Below the pieces are notes generated by a model. That model was not told where the DNA came from and did no database searches. It worked only from the letters and a program-made list of their open reading frames with translations. Positions 10,280 to 20,517 of a stretch of 64,000 nucleotides of DNA are shown here, piece by piece; position 1 is the first letter of the stretch, and every line of letters starts with the position of its first letter. Origin of the DNA: Drosophila persimilis. Lineage: Eukaryota; Arthropoda; Insecta; Diptera; Drosophilidae. Location of the stretch: NCBI RefSeq assembly GCF_003286085.1, contig NW_020825435.1, positions 55,289 through 119,288 on the forward strand, given 5' to 3'. The translations under genes were made by a program, and so were the position numbers.

Positions 10280-10507
10280 AAAAAAAGTGACTTGTGTTTT
10301 GTTGTTTTATGTGGAACTTTAAATGTATTAAATACATGTTTAAACCGGGACTAAATTAAATGAAACTAAATAAACAATATGTGCCAAATAATTGCAAATA
10401 ATGCAATATAATCATCTGTAACCGTGCCGTAATAGTGAAGCCAATAAACCCAACTGAGGAAAGAGGAAGGAAAAGCAAGCTACTGAGTACCTGGACCAGG
10501 CCACCAA

Positions 10508-13500
10508 ATGGACGCACATGCTCCAAAACAGACGACCAATAATATGGATGTTATGGATGCTACGGACAACTCGGCAAGAGCCGAAGCGGGTGGTGAGTGC
10601 GTTACTCAAATAAGTTCTGCCGTCATATCGACCAGGCCCCTGGGAGGGAACCCCTCCGCAAATGCTTCCCTCTTCGAACCAATGTTCGACTCAGAGGGGG
10701 ATGCGGATCTGGCTGAGTTTGTAGTAGCCAGCACAAAATATAGGGAATTGGTTATCTTCTTTCGTCTCGTGAGACCCCCTAGTGATATTTCGAACGATCA
10801 AGCTTTAGCCGCTCTTAAGGTTGGATCAAAGCCTTAGCCGCTCTTAAGTCCGAACGCCCACGAACACATACAAGCAACGGACAGTGGGAAGCATAGACGG
10901 CAATCGTACGATTGCACAGTTAAGCTATGCTGTGCATTAGACGATCGTTTTATGCTGCTGCGAATGTTCTGGATCATACGATTTCACAGTTAGTAAAAAG
11001 CTCAAAAGCTCTGCTGCACTGGCTACTCAGTCCATCGTCTATTACTGCTTTGAACAATATAAGAAAGTTGATCGATCTGTAAAGACGTGATAATTTCCGA
11101 GTGCGAGCAACATACATATTGCACACACATATATATAGTGCTATCCGGAAAATATATATATTTCCACAAATATATGCTGGAAGCATATAGTTACAAGTGC
11201 CGTACAGTTCAGTGGTCAGTGAATGACAAGAATTTAGTGCAGATATATTTGGGAAAAGAGGTATGTTTTCATATTAGTGCCGTGCACGTGCTGACATAAC
11301 CTATGTTGCAGGGAGGTGTACCTAAGCTGCCCCATCGCGGTATAGTCTCGAGAAGACTACCCTGGGAGCTGGCTTAGGCGAACAGTTGTCGAGGTTTCTC
11401 CAACTCCAACCATAATTCATGTTTTCTGGACCTTATATTGCCACCAAGTCGGAATCTCCAAAGATCCAAGTGGAACAGATCAGCCTTAATCGCCAAGAAT
11501 ATTTAGTGCTGCTCAGACATAAATAACTAAATACAGGCTTGGCGGAAGATTCGTCAGTACGGCCAGGAACCATATACATCGCACCTGTTGACCTCTAACC
11601 AACTTCAGGCGGTCAACAGTCTACAAAGCAGCAGCACAGGATCGAGTTTTGTCCAATTTACATTTAATTCATTATCAAGTTCCAACGCATAAACATCAGC
11701 AGTTTAACGTAATGTAACTGAAACTTTATTAACACCCCTCTTTGATGTTACGCGCGTACATACCTACATACATATGTGCATATGCACACTAAATTGTCTT
11801 TCGTTTGTTACCTTTTGGTTCAATTTTCGCGATAGAGCATAACAATTAAATTTCTGTCTGTATTATGAAAACCAAAACAACTGACTGATGACTATGCGAC
11901 GGTGTTTGTAGCGTAATTGTATTGTATGCATTATATATTTATGATTTCCATATTTTAAACAGCTGCGGTCAACATCTACGACATCATTGGGCCCAACGAT
12001 CAGCGTAAGACAATAACGCCGGAGTGAGTAATTATGTACAGCAAAAAGTAGTTTGGTCAAAAGAGCCTATTGACTTGAAAGTGTAGATATGCATACAGTG
12101 TATAATGATTCAAACCCGTCTGCTCAGTGTGTATAATGCACCCCAGTCTGATCTAGCTTTTGTTTACGATTTCGATTCTTATTCTCTCGTTTATATATAT
12201 ATATATATCTATACCCTAATGTTTTTCATGCTTTAAAATAATGAATTTATAACTAAACTTATATGATAATTAGGATTAAGGAAATATTACCCACAAATTA
12301 GAAGCTAAGTCAATTGTTGTGTTTCTACAACTGCAACGTAATGAATATTGAAATTGAAGCCTCACATTATATTAAAATATGAATCTTTTTGAATTGAAAT
12401 GAATCTTTAAAATCATAAAAATGGTCTGTCGAGTATCCGTGCCAGGATCTTATAAAATGTGGTAAACCTTAGTAAAGGATTGATCAAGGGACAATGCAAG
12501 AACTCGAACGCAATGTCATGGTAGGGTGGGTACAGAAGAGAGGGACAATCAACACCTAGGTTCTCTCTAAATAGAAATGGTTCAGTAGGGCTTTTATTTG
12601 GCGTGTCGGCGCTATCAGTATTTCAGTTTCCTTTGTTTTATATAATCACTTATAGTTCCCGTAAAGTGCACTAATTAAATGTAGTGGAGTACGATAGTAC
12701 AATTAGGCGAGGAAGAACCCCGACCATCCGGCGAGCTAGACCCGAGCCTAGCAAGAGTGCACACGACCAACCCTATTTGTACGCCGTCCTTAAGTCAGTC
12801 ATGGTCATCTGCTGATACCGAGGGCCTATATATCTGTTTACACAAATATATATTTAAACTCTGGTACACTACAAGTTGGAGACGGACTCGCCAGAGAGTA
12901 CCCTGAGCTCCTTGGGAGCTACGGTGCTGGAGTTCGAGCGTCGTTTCGTGGACAGGGGTTTATATGTTAGAAAATACCCGCCAATCCCACCAAAAACAGA
13001 CGCCAACATACAAGAAAAACCGCCATCAAATACACGTACAAACACGCAGACAAAAATAGTTCCCAGCGAAAGTGCAACGGGTTCCCAAAATAGCGGCGCT
13101 TTCGCTCTTACCAAAGAGCATTTAAGTGCACATAAACAAAACAAGAACAAATGTTATGCCCATATGTTTTCGCGCCAAAACATTAGCGAAAACAATAACA
13201 ATCAAACAACTCACACAAGCATCAGAGAGAGCGACGCTTGCGCTCTCTTGGCAGCCGAACCCTCGGCGCACAATCAAAACGGAGGCTCGTCACATCAAGC
13301 CCCAAAGCGTTTGCCGCCAAACATGCACTCACACACTTATGACAAAAAGAGAGATGCTTGCTCTCTCCCGCCGAACCAAAACACAAACACATACAAGAAC
13401 GAAGCTAGCCTGACCTACGCCAATAACAAAACAAAAAAAACAAACACATTGACTTATGCCGAAACCATAAACGGCATAAAGAAAAACAATGACCAGCAAC

Positions 13501-15504
13501 AGCAACAAAGTTTGACGACAGCTGAACGCAATAATACTAGCAGAAGCAGAAAATGCTTGCTGCCTACTCTGACTCAGGCGGACGAACAAAATATACAAAC
13601 AAGACCTAGTACCAGAACACAACTGGTAAAGGAATGGCTAATTAGCGTTCCCCCGCTACTGGCCAATGAAATGCCCTCGCCCCTGCCCCTTACCCCTATA
13701 GCAAACGATATCCTGACAACAAATTCGTTTCGCTCGCCGCTCAAAAGAAGATGCGCGGCGATCGAAACGGATTCAGATGACGACCACTTTGCCTGCCTGG
13801 CACTTGACACGCCCATGTTCAAGAGTCAGTTTGCGAAAAGATTGCATCACGAGACCCGGCAGATGGAGTCAAATATGCTCACCGCTAAATAGCGAGGTTC
13901 CGGTTACACCGAGTGAGGTTCAACATAGGGAGCCTCAAAGGGGGCAGCCCGAAAGTCAACAGATGGAGACGGACAACCATCAGCCAGCCATTAGTATAAA
14001 CATAACACCCGTCCAACCGTCATTACGCAGCACCAAGGTCCCTACAATCTTCCTGCCCCTGGTGCCTGCAATTGTACCCCTAATCAATAAATTGACAATA
14101 AATCCGAACGTGGGGAAATTCACGACGAAATCGATGGCCAACAGTGGACTCAGAGTCCAGTGCGACGACATGACAACATACAACGCCATACAGAACGCCC
14201 TTGCTGAAGATAGCACTCAACTGCACACACACCAGCCGCGCAGTGAAAGGGGCTACCGTGTAATAGTGCGGCATTTACACCACACTACGCCCAGCAGCTG
14301 GATAACGGAGGAGCTGGAACGACTCGGATACACTGCCCGGTTTATCCGAGGATTAAAACACCGTTTTAATGGAAGGCCTCTAAACATTTTTGAGGTTGAA
14401 ATTCAGCCCAAGGCGGATGGCGGCCATGAGGCAATACTTGACGTTAAACAACTGGCCAACCAGTGCGTCTCGATAGTGAGACAAGCCAAGCCACGCGATC
14501 CAGCCCAATGCCATCGGTGCCAGGAGTTTGGGCATACTAAAAATTATTGCAGACGGCCATTCAAGTGCATGAAATGCGCAGGAGATCACACCACAACAGC
14601 ATGCAGGAAACACAGGCAGGAGGATCCTAAATGCGCCAATTGTAGCGGCAAGCACGTGAGCTGCGACAAGGGATGTGCCGCCTACAAAAAGGCTCGTAGC
14701 CATATAAGGGCAAACCGGCTCATCGGTGAGCAGCAGTATCAACAGCAACGCCAGCAGCCACAGCAGCAAACCGAGAAGCAACGCCCACAACAGAAACACA
14801 ACAAACATCAGCGTACGCAGCAGCATCAGCAGCAGTCACAGCAGACGCAACGACAGGGCCGCCAACAACAACAACAGCAGCTAGCAACAATCAGCGGCAG
14901 CGGTAGGCCGTCGTACAGCCGGGTAGTACGTAGCGGAATTACTGAGCAGGAGCAGCAGCAGCAACAGCCACGAGCGGACAATCATCAACAGCAGCATCGC
15001 CGACCACAGCAACAGCAGCAGCCATATGTCCGTACTGTTGAGCAGCAACAGCCATCACAAAGGAAGCGGCCACAGCAGCAGCAGCATCAGCGGCAGCAGC
15101 GCGCAAGAGTTGTACAAGGGGCCAAAGCAGCACCAGCACCAACTCCAATAGCAGCAGCAACGCCCAACACCCGCAGGCCCTTGTATAGCCGAGGTGCTCA
15201 AGCCAATCCGTCCGAAAATCATTTGGCCAAGTTCCAACAGAAGTTGAGGGATGAGCAGCAGCAGCACCACCACCAGCAGCAACAAGAACAGCAAAAAACT
15301 CTCCCCGCAAATTTCCAGTCCCATGCCCATAAAGAAAATGCAGAATTTCTCTCAAGACTTGAGGCCAAAATCGATAGTCTATTTTCTGCAATAGTCAAAT
15401 TAATAAACATCAATACAAATAAGACAAGCAAAACAACAAATAGCAGTTCACCAAACTCTTTGGACATGGCCCTGTCTTCCGCCAATGATGCCTTTTATGT
15501 TTAG
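10508..15504 (+). pseudogene. gag: E2 ORF1 (gag), interrupted and frameshifted
   Basis: The N-terminus starts at 10508 and runs into the solo LTR at 10720. It resumes at 12878, just after the duplicated AGTT, in a frame open from 12876 to 13892. A net 11-bp deletion near 13875-13890, judged against E5, shifts the frame, and the rest continues in another frame (open 13777-15504). The three zinc knuckles and Gln-rich region are present. The C-terminus differs from the RT-less Gags: after the shared YSRGAQANP segment it is shorter, lacks the acidic tail, and ends with a different predicted coiled coil (EFLSRLEAKIDSLF) and SSANDAFYV. Two independent lesions mean that this copy should not make full Gag. 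Confidence 0.88.
10720..12873 (+). mobile_element. Solo LTR (2154 bp), Osvaldo/Ulysses-like
   Basis: The sequence starts TGTAGTAGCCAG and ends GGTACACTACA, is flanked by the 4-bp duplication AGTT (10716-10719 and 12874-12877), and splits a gag that is continuous in the other copies. It has no internal coding region. It shares the TGTAGTRGCCAG start and an ATCGTACGAT motif (near 10903) with the LTRs of the full element at 46494-56593, but the two are clearly different families. The length is close to that remembered for the Ulysses LTR. A solo LTR usually results from recombination between two LTRs. Confidence 0.85.
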
Positions 15505-18500
15505 TCCAGTCCCGAATGGCCTGTCAAACCAAAAAGTCAATCCAGTACAGACTATTTCCACCCACAGCGTCAGCCAGAACGGCAACACTTTTAAAATTGC
15601 CTTCTGGAACGCGTGTGGTGTGACAAACAAGTTGAACGAGGTCGAAGTTTTCCTGAAAAGGGAAAAAATACAATTAATGATGGTCATCGAAACACGCACA
15701 AGGGCCGTCTCTGTGAGCGGATTCCACACTTACACTGCACAAAATCCGGCAAACGATCGCAGAGGGGGAGTAGCCATCCTGGTCCGGGACGATGTCACCC
15801 ACTCTGCTCTGCAGCCAATTTCAAAGCCATTCATCCAGAGTGCACCTGTCATCGTCTTCACTGAAAAGGAAAATAAAAAGGGAATTATTTTTGCGCCGAT
15901 CTACTGTCCGCCTGTATTCAAGTGGGCGCCTGCCCATTTTACTGGATTGATAAGACATTTTGAAGAACTCTGCGTCGAAGAAACAGCATCCGGCTTCCTT
16001 GTATGCGGTGACTGGAACGCGAAGCATGTGTGGTGGGGAAATGCCCGTGGATGCGCCAGAGGGAAAGCACTGATGGAGGCTGTACACACCAACAACGGCT
16101 GCAATTTGCTGGCCACCGGTGGTGCCACACACTATCCCTACGACAAAAAAAAGAGACCATCAGCGATTGACTTTGGAATCTACAAAGGAATCAACGACAC
16201 TCACCTGAGTATCCGTTCAAGCTCGGTTTTGGACTCTGATCACTTGCTGCTCAGGGTGGAGTTGACGATCGGCAACGGTGGACGTAGACATCCTACGCCC
16301 ACAGTCAGGAATCATCTGCTCCCAGCACGCGCCAATATCAGCCTGTTCCAAAAGTCGCTGGAACGGTTGATCAATCTCAACACCGAGATTAGGATAGCGC
16401 AGGACATTGATGACGTCGTTTACTTGTTTTTGAACAATATACGGGTAGCAGCAGCAGCAGCAACAACACAACATCAACAGCAGCATCCAAACACTCATCG
16501 AAGATGGCCACAGCAGCGTCAGCATCATCATCAGCAGCGGTCACAGCAACATCACCGGCACCATCACCTCAAGCTGGACGAGGCTACAAGCGAGCTGCTC
16601 TCCATCAAACAGCAGTGCAAGAGGATCTGGCTGGCGACCCGCACCATCGAAGCCAGACGAAACTACAGGGCGGCGCAAAATCGTCTTAACAAGGGGCTCA
16701 CAATCCTGAAAAACAAAAACATCAACAAACTGTTCACAGGGATTGACAACAAAGACCGCTATCAAATGCAGAAACTTTGGAAATTGACCAGCACAATCAA
16801 AAGACAGCCGCAGCCAAACTGGCCACTGAGGCTGCCAACTTTGACTGGAGGCAAGGCAAGTGTCTCGTGGACAAAGTCAACAGCTGAGACAGCCGATGCC
16901 TTTGCTACTCACCTGGAGGAGAGATTCAGCCCGATACTGTCCAATTCAGATGAAGAGCGGGCCGCAATCAATAGAGAGCGTGAGCAGTCAAAACGGCAGA
17001 AGCAGCTACAACCGGACCAGGAAACCAGGATTCCCTTCAGACCAGTCACACTGCCTGAGCTGATGCAGATTGTGGATGCATTGGAGCTGTCCAAATCACC
17101 TGGGGGAGACAAAATCAATAACAAACTGATTAAAAATTTGCCAAAAAAAGCGCTATTATATTTAATACTAATATATAACTCCATTTTCAGGCTGGGCCAC
17201 TTTCCAAGTCAGTGGAAACATGCCCAGATTAAAATGATTTTAAAACCGGGCAAAAACACAGCAGACATGTGTTCCTACCGGCCAATCAGTCTATTATCTG
17301 GCCTTTCAAAGATCTTTGAAAAATTGCTGATGGCGAGACTGTTTGAGGTGGAGAATTTTGCCAAGGCCGTACCCAATTACCAATTTGGATTTCGGCGGGA
17401 GCATGGCACTGAACAGCAGCTGGCTCGAGTCACTCAATACATCCTCAAGGCGTATGAGAAAAAACAAGTTTGCTCGGCAATTTTCCTGGACATTTCCGAA
17501 GCTTTTGACCGAGTATGGCATGAAGGGCTGCTGTACAAGTTGATGAAGCTGCTGCCTTTAAATTTGTACTGCATTCTGGAGAGCTACCTGGCTGAACGCA
17601 CTTTTTGTGTGAGCTGCGGAGACGAGGAACTGTCAAGGATCGGAAAAATATCAGCTGGAGTCCCGCAGGGTAGTGTACTTGGGCCAATCCTATACACAAT
17701 CTATGCCTCGGACATGCCAATGCCTCACCTCATCCAGGACAGCACTGGCTTCCATCCAGAACGGGAATCAATGCTGCTGTCCACGTATGCCGACGACACG
17801 GTGATAATGAGCGCATCTGCAATCCCAAATGTGGCAGTCAAATATAACCAAAGATACCTGACTCACTTCTCTATATGGGCCAAGAAGTGGTGCATTAACA
17901 TAAATGCGAAAAAAACCGGACATGTAATATTCACACTGAGGACAATTAGATCAACGGACTTAAGGCAAACGCCGACTATAAATGGACAGGCTGTGCCACT
18001 GTCCAAATCACACACATATCTGGGCATAAAATTGGACAAAAAACTCACCCTAAGCTCACACATCACGAGGATCTGCACAAAACTCCGATCAAGAGCGGCC
18101 AAACTGGACTGGCTTGCTGGCCCAAAAAGCCGGCTGCCAAGCGAAACCAAGGCTATAGTCATCAAGCAGCTCATCATGCCCATTTGGCAATATGGTCTTC
18201 CGGTTTGGGGCGCACTTACATCCGATTCCCAGCTGCGACGGGTGCAAAGCCTACAAAATAAAATTATTAGACGGGCAATGAAGGCGACAAGGTTCACCAG
18301 GAACGATGCGATAAGACAGACTCACAATCTAGACACAATCGACGAAGTGTTCCATGCGGCAAGTGGGCGCTTCGCCAACTCCTTGGCTTGCCATGTCAAT
18401 CCGGAGGCTCGGAAACTATTACTGCAGCCGTATGAACCACAGCGATTGCAGAGACCACGTTATCTGCAACAGCTGCTCCAACACTTCCGCCCGCTGCAGC

Positions 18501-19162
18501 CTCAAAATCAGGATCGGAGCAGCCATCATCATCAACATCCAGATCCGGCCATCTCCGAGGAATCGCTTCCAACGCTGGTCCGTCTCGAAGAGGAGGAGCT
18601 GAAAAGAAAGAGACAGGAGGAATCAGACGCCAGGCAATTAAGAAGAATCCATCAACAAAATATCATCAATCCGAACCCCGAAAGGTTCAACGAATCGATG
18701 ATAAATTGCTTCAGAAAACGATACCTCAGCGGCCAAACTCCCCGAGAAAGAATAGTGGCTCTTATCTTCGGCCAGCCACTTTCTGTCCAAAGGATAATCC
18801 TGCCAGATTACGAGGGGGATCCCGATCCAGCGACGCAGCAGCAGACGCAGCAGCAGACTCAGCAGCAGACGCAGCAGCAGACTCAGCAGCAGATGCAGCA
18901 GCAGACGCAGCAGCGGACCCAGCAGCAGACGCAGCAGCGGACTCAGCAGCAGACACAACAACAGGATGCAGCAGCAGACGCAGCAGCGGACTCAGCAGCA
19001 GACACGGCAAATTCTGGCGAGCAGCAACCGGCAGACGTCACATCATCGTTGCCAGACACGGGCTGCAAGCAGCAGCTCACGCACCCTGGACGACAGCCAT
19101 CGACGCAATCCGCAAGAGGCACTTCTGGACCACGGACTGGAGCAAGTCCGACGGCGCCTTGA
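15485..19162 (+). CDS. pol: E2 ORF2: endonuclease / reverse transcriptase (1225 aa)
   Basis: It catalyses target-primed reverse transcription, in telomeric elements priming from the chromosome end. The AP-like endonuclease domain has WN at 41-42, ET at 69-70, GDWN at 175-178 and SDH at 251-253. The RT domain (about 560-800) has YRPISLLS near 598, FGFRREHGTEQQL, FLDISEAFDRVWH, the AGVPQGSVLGP motif and YADD at 768-771, all intact. The C-terminal part is His/Gln-rich and ends in a long (QQQT)n-like stretch coded by CAG/ACG repeats, followed by about 60 residues of uncertain value. The start (ATGATG) overlaps the end of gag by 20 bp. It was probably once about jockey size, with the repeat tail added. 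The closest relatives would be ORF2 of TART, TAHRE or jockey. See the +1-frame tail at 18966-19300. Confidence 0.92.
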   Translation: MMPFMFSPVPNGLSNQKVNPVQTISTHSVSQNGNTFKIAFWNACGVTNKLNEVEVFLKREKIQLMMVIETRTRAVSVSGFHTYTAQNPANDRRGGVAILVRDDVTHSALQPISKPFIQSAPVIVFTEKENKKGIIFAPIYCPPVFKWAPAHFTGLIRHFEELCVEETASGFLVCGDWNAKHVWWGNARGCARGKALMEAVHTNNGCNLLATGGATHYPYDKKKRPSAIDFGIYKGINDTHLSIRSSSVLDSDHLLLRVELTIGNGGRRHPTPTVRNHLLPARANISLFQKSLERLINLNTEIRIAQDIDDVVYLFLNNIRVAAAAATTQHQQQHPNTHRRWPQQRQHHHQQRSQQHHRHHHLKLDEATSELLSIKQQCKRIWLATRTIEARRNYRAAQNRLNKGLTILKNKNINKLFTGIDNKDRYQMQKLWKLTSTIKRQPQPNWPLRLPTLTGGKASVSWTKSTAETADAFATHLEERFSPILSNSDEERAAINREREQSKRQKQLQPDQETRIPFRPVTLPELMQIVDALELSKSPGGDKINNKLIKNLPKKALLYLILIYNSIFRLGHFPSQWKHAQIKMILKPGKNTADMCSYRPISLLSGLSKIFEKLLMARLFEVENFAKAVPNYQFGFRREHGTEQQLARVTQYILKAYEKKQVCSAIFLDISEAFDRVWHEGLLYKLMKLLPLNLYCILESYLAERTFCVSCGDEELSRIGKISAGVPQGSVLGPILYTIYASDMPMPHLIQDSTGFHPERESMLLSTYADDTVIMSASAIPNVAVKYNQRYLTHFSIWAKKWCININAKKTGHVIFTLRTIRSTDLRQTPTINGQAVPLSKSHTYLGIKLDKKLTLSSHITRICTKLRSRAAKLDWLAGPKSRLPSETKAIVIKQLIMPIWQYGLPVWGALTSDSQLRRVQSLQNKIIRRAMKATRFTRNDAIRQTHNLDTIDEVFHAASGRFANSLACHVNPEARKLLLQPYEPQRLQRPRYLQQLLQHFRPLQPQNQDRSSHHHQHPDPAISEESLPTLVRLEEEELKRKRQEESDARQLRRIHQQNIINPNPERFNESMINCFRKRYLSGQTPRERIVALIFGQPLSVQRIILPDYEGDPDPATQQQTQQQTQQQTQQQTQQQMQQQTQQRTQQQTQQRTQQQTQQQDAAADAAADSAADTANSGEQQPADVTSSLPDTGCKQQLTHPGRQPSTQSARGTSGPRTGASPTAP
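18832..18990 (+). repeat. CAG/ACGCAG trinucleotide-type repeat in ORF2
   Basis: Imperfect repeats of GCAGCAGACGCAGCAG type. They encode Gln/Thr in the ORF2 frame and Asp/Ala in another. Such a tract is prone to length change and could shift the reading frame. Confidence 0.85.
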
Positions 19163-19300
19163 ACGGGTGGTCGACGACGACGACGACGACGACGTCCAAA
19201 TCATCTCAGATGACGACGACGACGACGACGTCCAAATCATCACCGATGTCCAATCCATCTCAGATGACGATGACCACAACAACGACGATGATGCCGGCCG
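18966..19300 (+). other. Possible displaced acidic C-terminus of ORF2 (+1 frame)
   Basis: In the frame +1 to ORF2 (open 18966-19910) the sequence reads like protein rather than repeat: a charged amphipathic helix (EALLDHGLEQVRRRLERVV) followed by seven Asp, VQIIS, seven Asp, VQIITD, and VQSIS with four Asp. The core lies at 19170-19280. A V-x-I-I core flanked by acidic residues is the pattern of SUMO-interaction motifs. This would be the real ORF2 C-terminus if a frameshift arose in the CAG-type tract just upstream; otherwise it is a chance frame over GAC repeats. Confidence 0.4.
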
Positions 19301-20283
19301 GCACATTGCGCACACCGCCACAGTGACTCCGCACTTCGGTGCAGCAAGGCGCCGCTCACTGGGACGTCGCAATCCGGCCGCAGCAAGTCCAATGTTCCTG
19401 TGGTGGACATTGTCGTTGTACCTGGTAAATGTAAAAATGACATTAAAATTTGCAAAATTATCCCCTCCACAGAGTAATATAAAACGGCACAAAACTCACC
19501 TGAAGCGTGTACAAACACGCTTGCGACACCGGGCGACACCCCTAGTTGCTCCTCTGATCCTTTCTCATGGGCGTCACCACGGCATCCGGCCTCCAGAAGG
19601 GCTCCGCGGACGAGAGTCATTACGGCTGCTGGTTGGCCATGAATGCCAATTTGGACACGCTTGCGCTGCACACATGGCGCATCCGAATCCACGCAGGGGT
19701 GGTTTTCCTGCGCTTCATGGCTGCTGGCAACCATCGCCACACAAATCTGGCCGAATCCCGGGCCACCTGGAGGACCACGGCGATCGCTCCATCCACTCTG
19801 CACGGCGCTGTGCATTGTCCACGTCTCCTGCCGCACCTTACACACGCGCTCATCCAGCGCCGGACGGTTGCGCACCGTGCCAAACACTCTGCTCCAGACG
19901 ACGACGATGATCCAGTACCTGCAAATAGAAATAAAATAGAATTAAATTAAATTAAAATGTAAATAATTGTTCAATATTGTCAATACTTATCTGTTTGTGA
20001 CCACCTGCTGATTTATGTACGTTAATCCTGTGATTGACACATAAGGGCTGCCAGACCATTAGTTTCATGTTTTAATGTTAATGTTAATGTAATGCTACTG
20101 TAATGCTAATGTTAATGTTAACAACCCGCCAATTTTAAAAATCACATTATTGTTGTTAGTTAAGCTTAAATGTAAATTGCCGAAGTACTGGTAATAAGAA
20201 AAGCTGGAAATAAACTCCGCCAGTAGCAAAGCTGGCGGGCGAGTGTGCGCATCGTAGGCGTGCACGCGCATCTAATTACATCG
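19163..20283 (+). other. E2 3'UTR with an antisense intron-like segment
   Basis: It differs from the RT-less 3'UTRs over most of its length and lacks their exon/intron repeats. GAC repeats lie at 19173-19230. On the minus strand 19422-19499 (78 nt) reads CAG-GTGAGT at the donor and TTTACCAG at the acceptor, similar in size to the introns of the other copies; a weaker plus-strand intron reading overlaps it. A minus-strand acceptor CTATTTGCAG lies near 19920. The terminus (AATAAA 20209-20214, hairpin 20217-20238) is shared with all other elements. Confidence 0.65.
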
Positions 20284-20517
20284 AAAAAAAAAAGTGACTT
20301 GTGTTTTTTGTTGTTTTATGTGGAACTTTAAATGTATTAAAATACATGTTTAAACCGGGACTAAATTAAATGAAACTAAATAAACAATATGTGCCAAATA
20401 ATTGCAAATAATGCAATATAATCATCTCTGATCGCGCTGTAACAGTGAAGCCAATAAACCCAACTGAGGAAAGAGGAAGGAAAAGCAAGCTACTGAGTAC
20501 CTGGACCAGGCCACCAA

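Larger units (their letters stand above)
5257..10286 (+). mobile_element. E1: complete HeT-A-like (RT-less) telomeric retrotransposon
   Basis: The element runs from GTGACTTG directly after the upstream poly(A) to its own A7 tail at 10280-10286. The order is 225-bp 5'UTR, a single gag ORF and a 3'UTR of about 1.66 kb. There is no endonuclease or RT ORF, so it must depend on an RT supplied in trans, as HeT-A does. The junction with E2 is direct, poly(A) to 5' end, which is the signature of successive end additions. Confidence 0.88.
10287..20293 (+). mobile_element. E2: RT-carrying (TAHRE/TART-like) element with a solo LTR in gag
   Basis: This is the only element in the window with an endonuclease/RT ORF. 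It starts GTGACTTG after the E1 poly(A) and ends with A10 at 20284-20293. The order is 5'UTR, gag (interrupted), ORF2 and a 3'UTR of about 1.1 kb. Removing the 2154-bp LTR and one 4-bp duplicate leaves an element of about 7.85 kb. Its 5'UTR, most of Gag and the last 150 bp of its 3'UTR match the RT-less elements closely, so the two kinds form an autonomous/non-autonomous pair. Confidence 0.85.

Noticed and set aside
19422-19510. Sense-strand intron in the E2 3'UTR
   Set aside because: A GTAAAT to CCACAG reading exists on the plus strand, but the minus-strand GTGAGT to TACCAG reading fits the size and orientation of the other predicted introns better.
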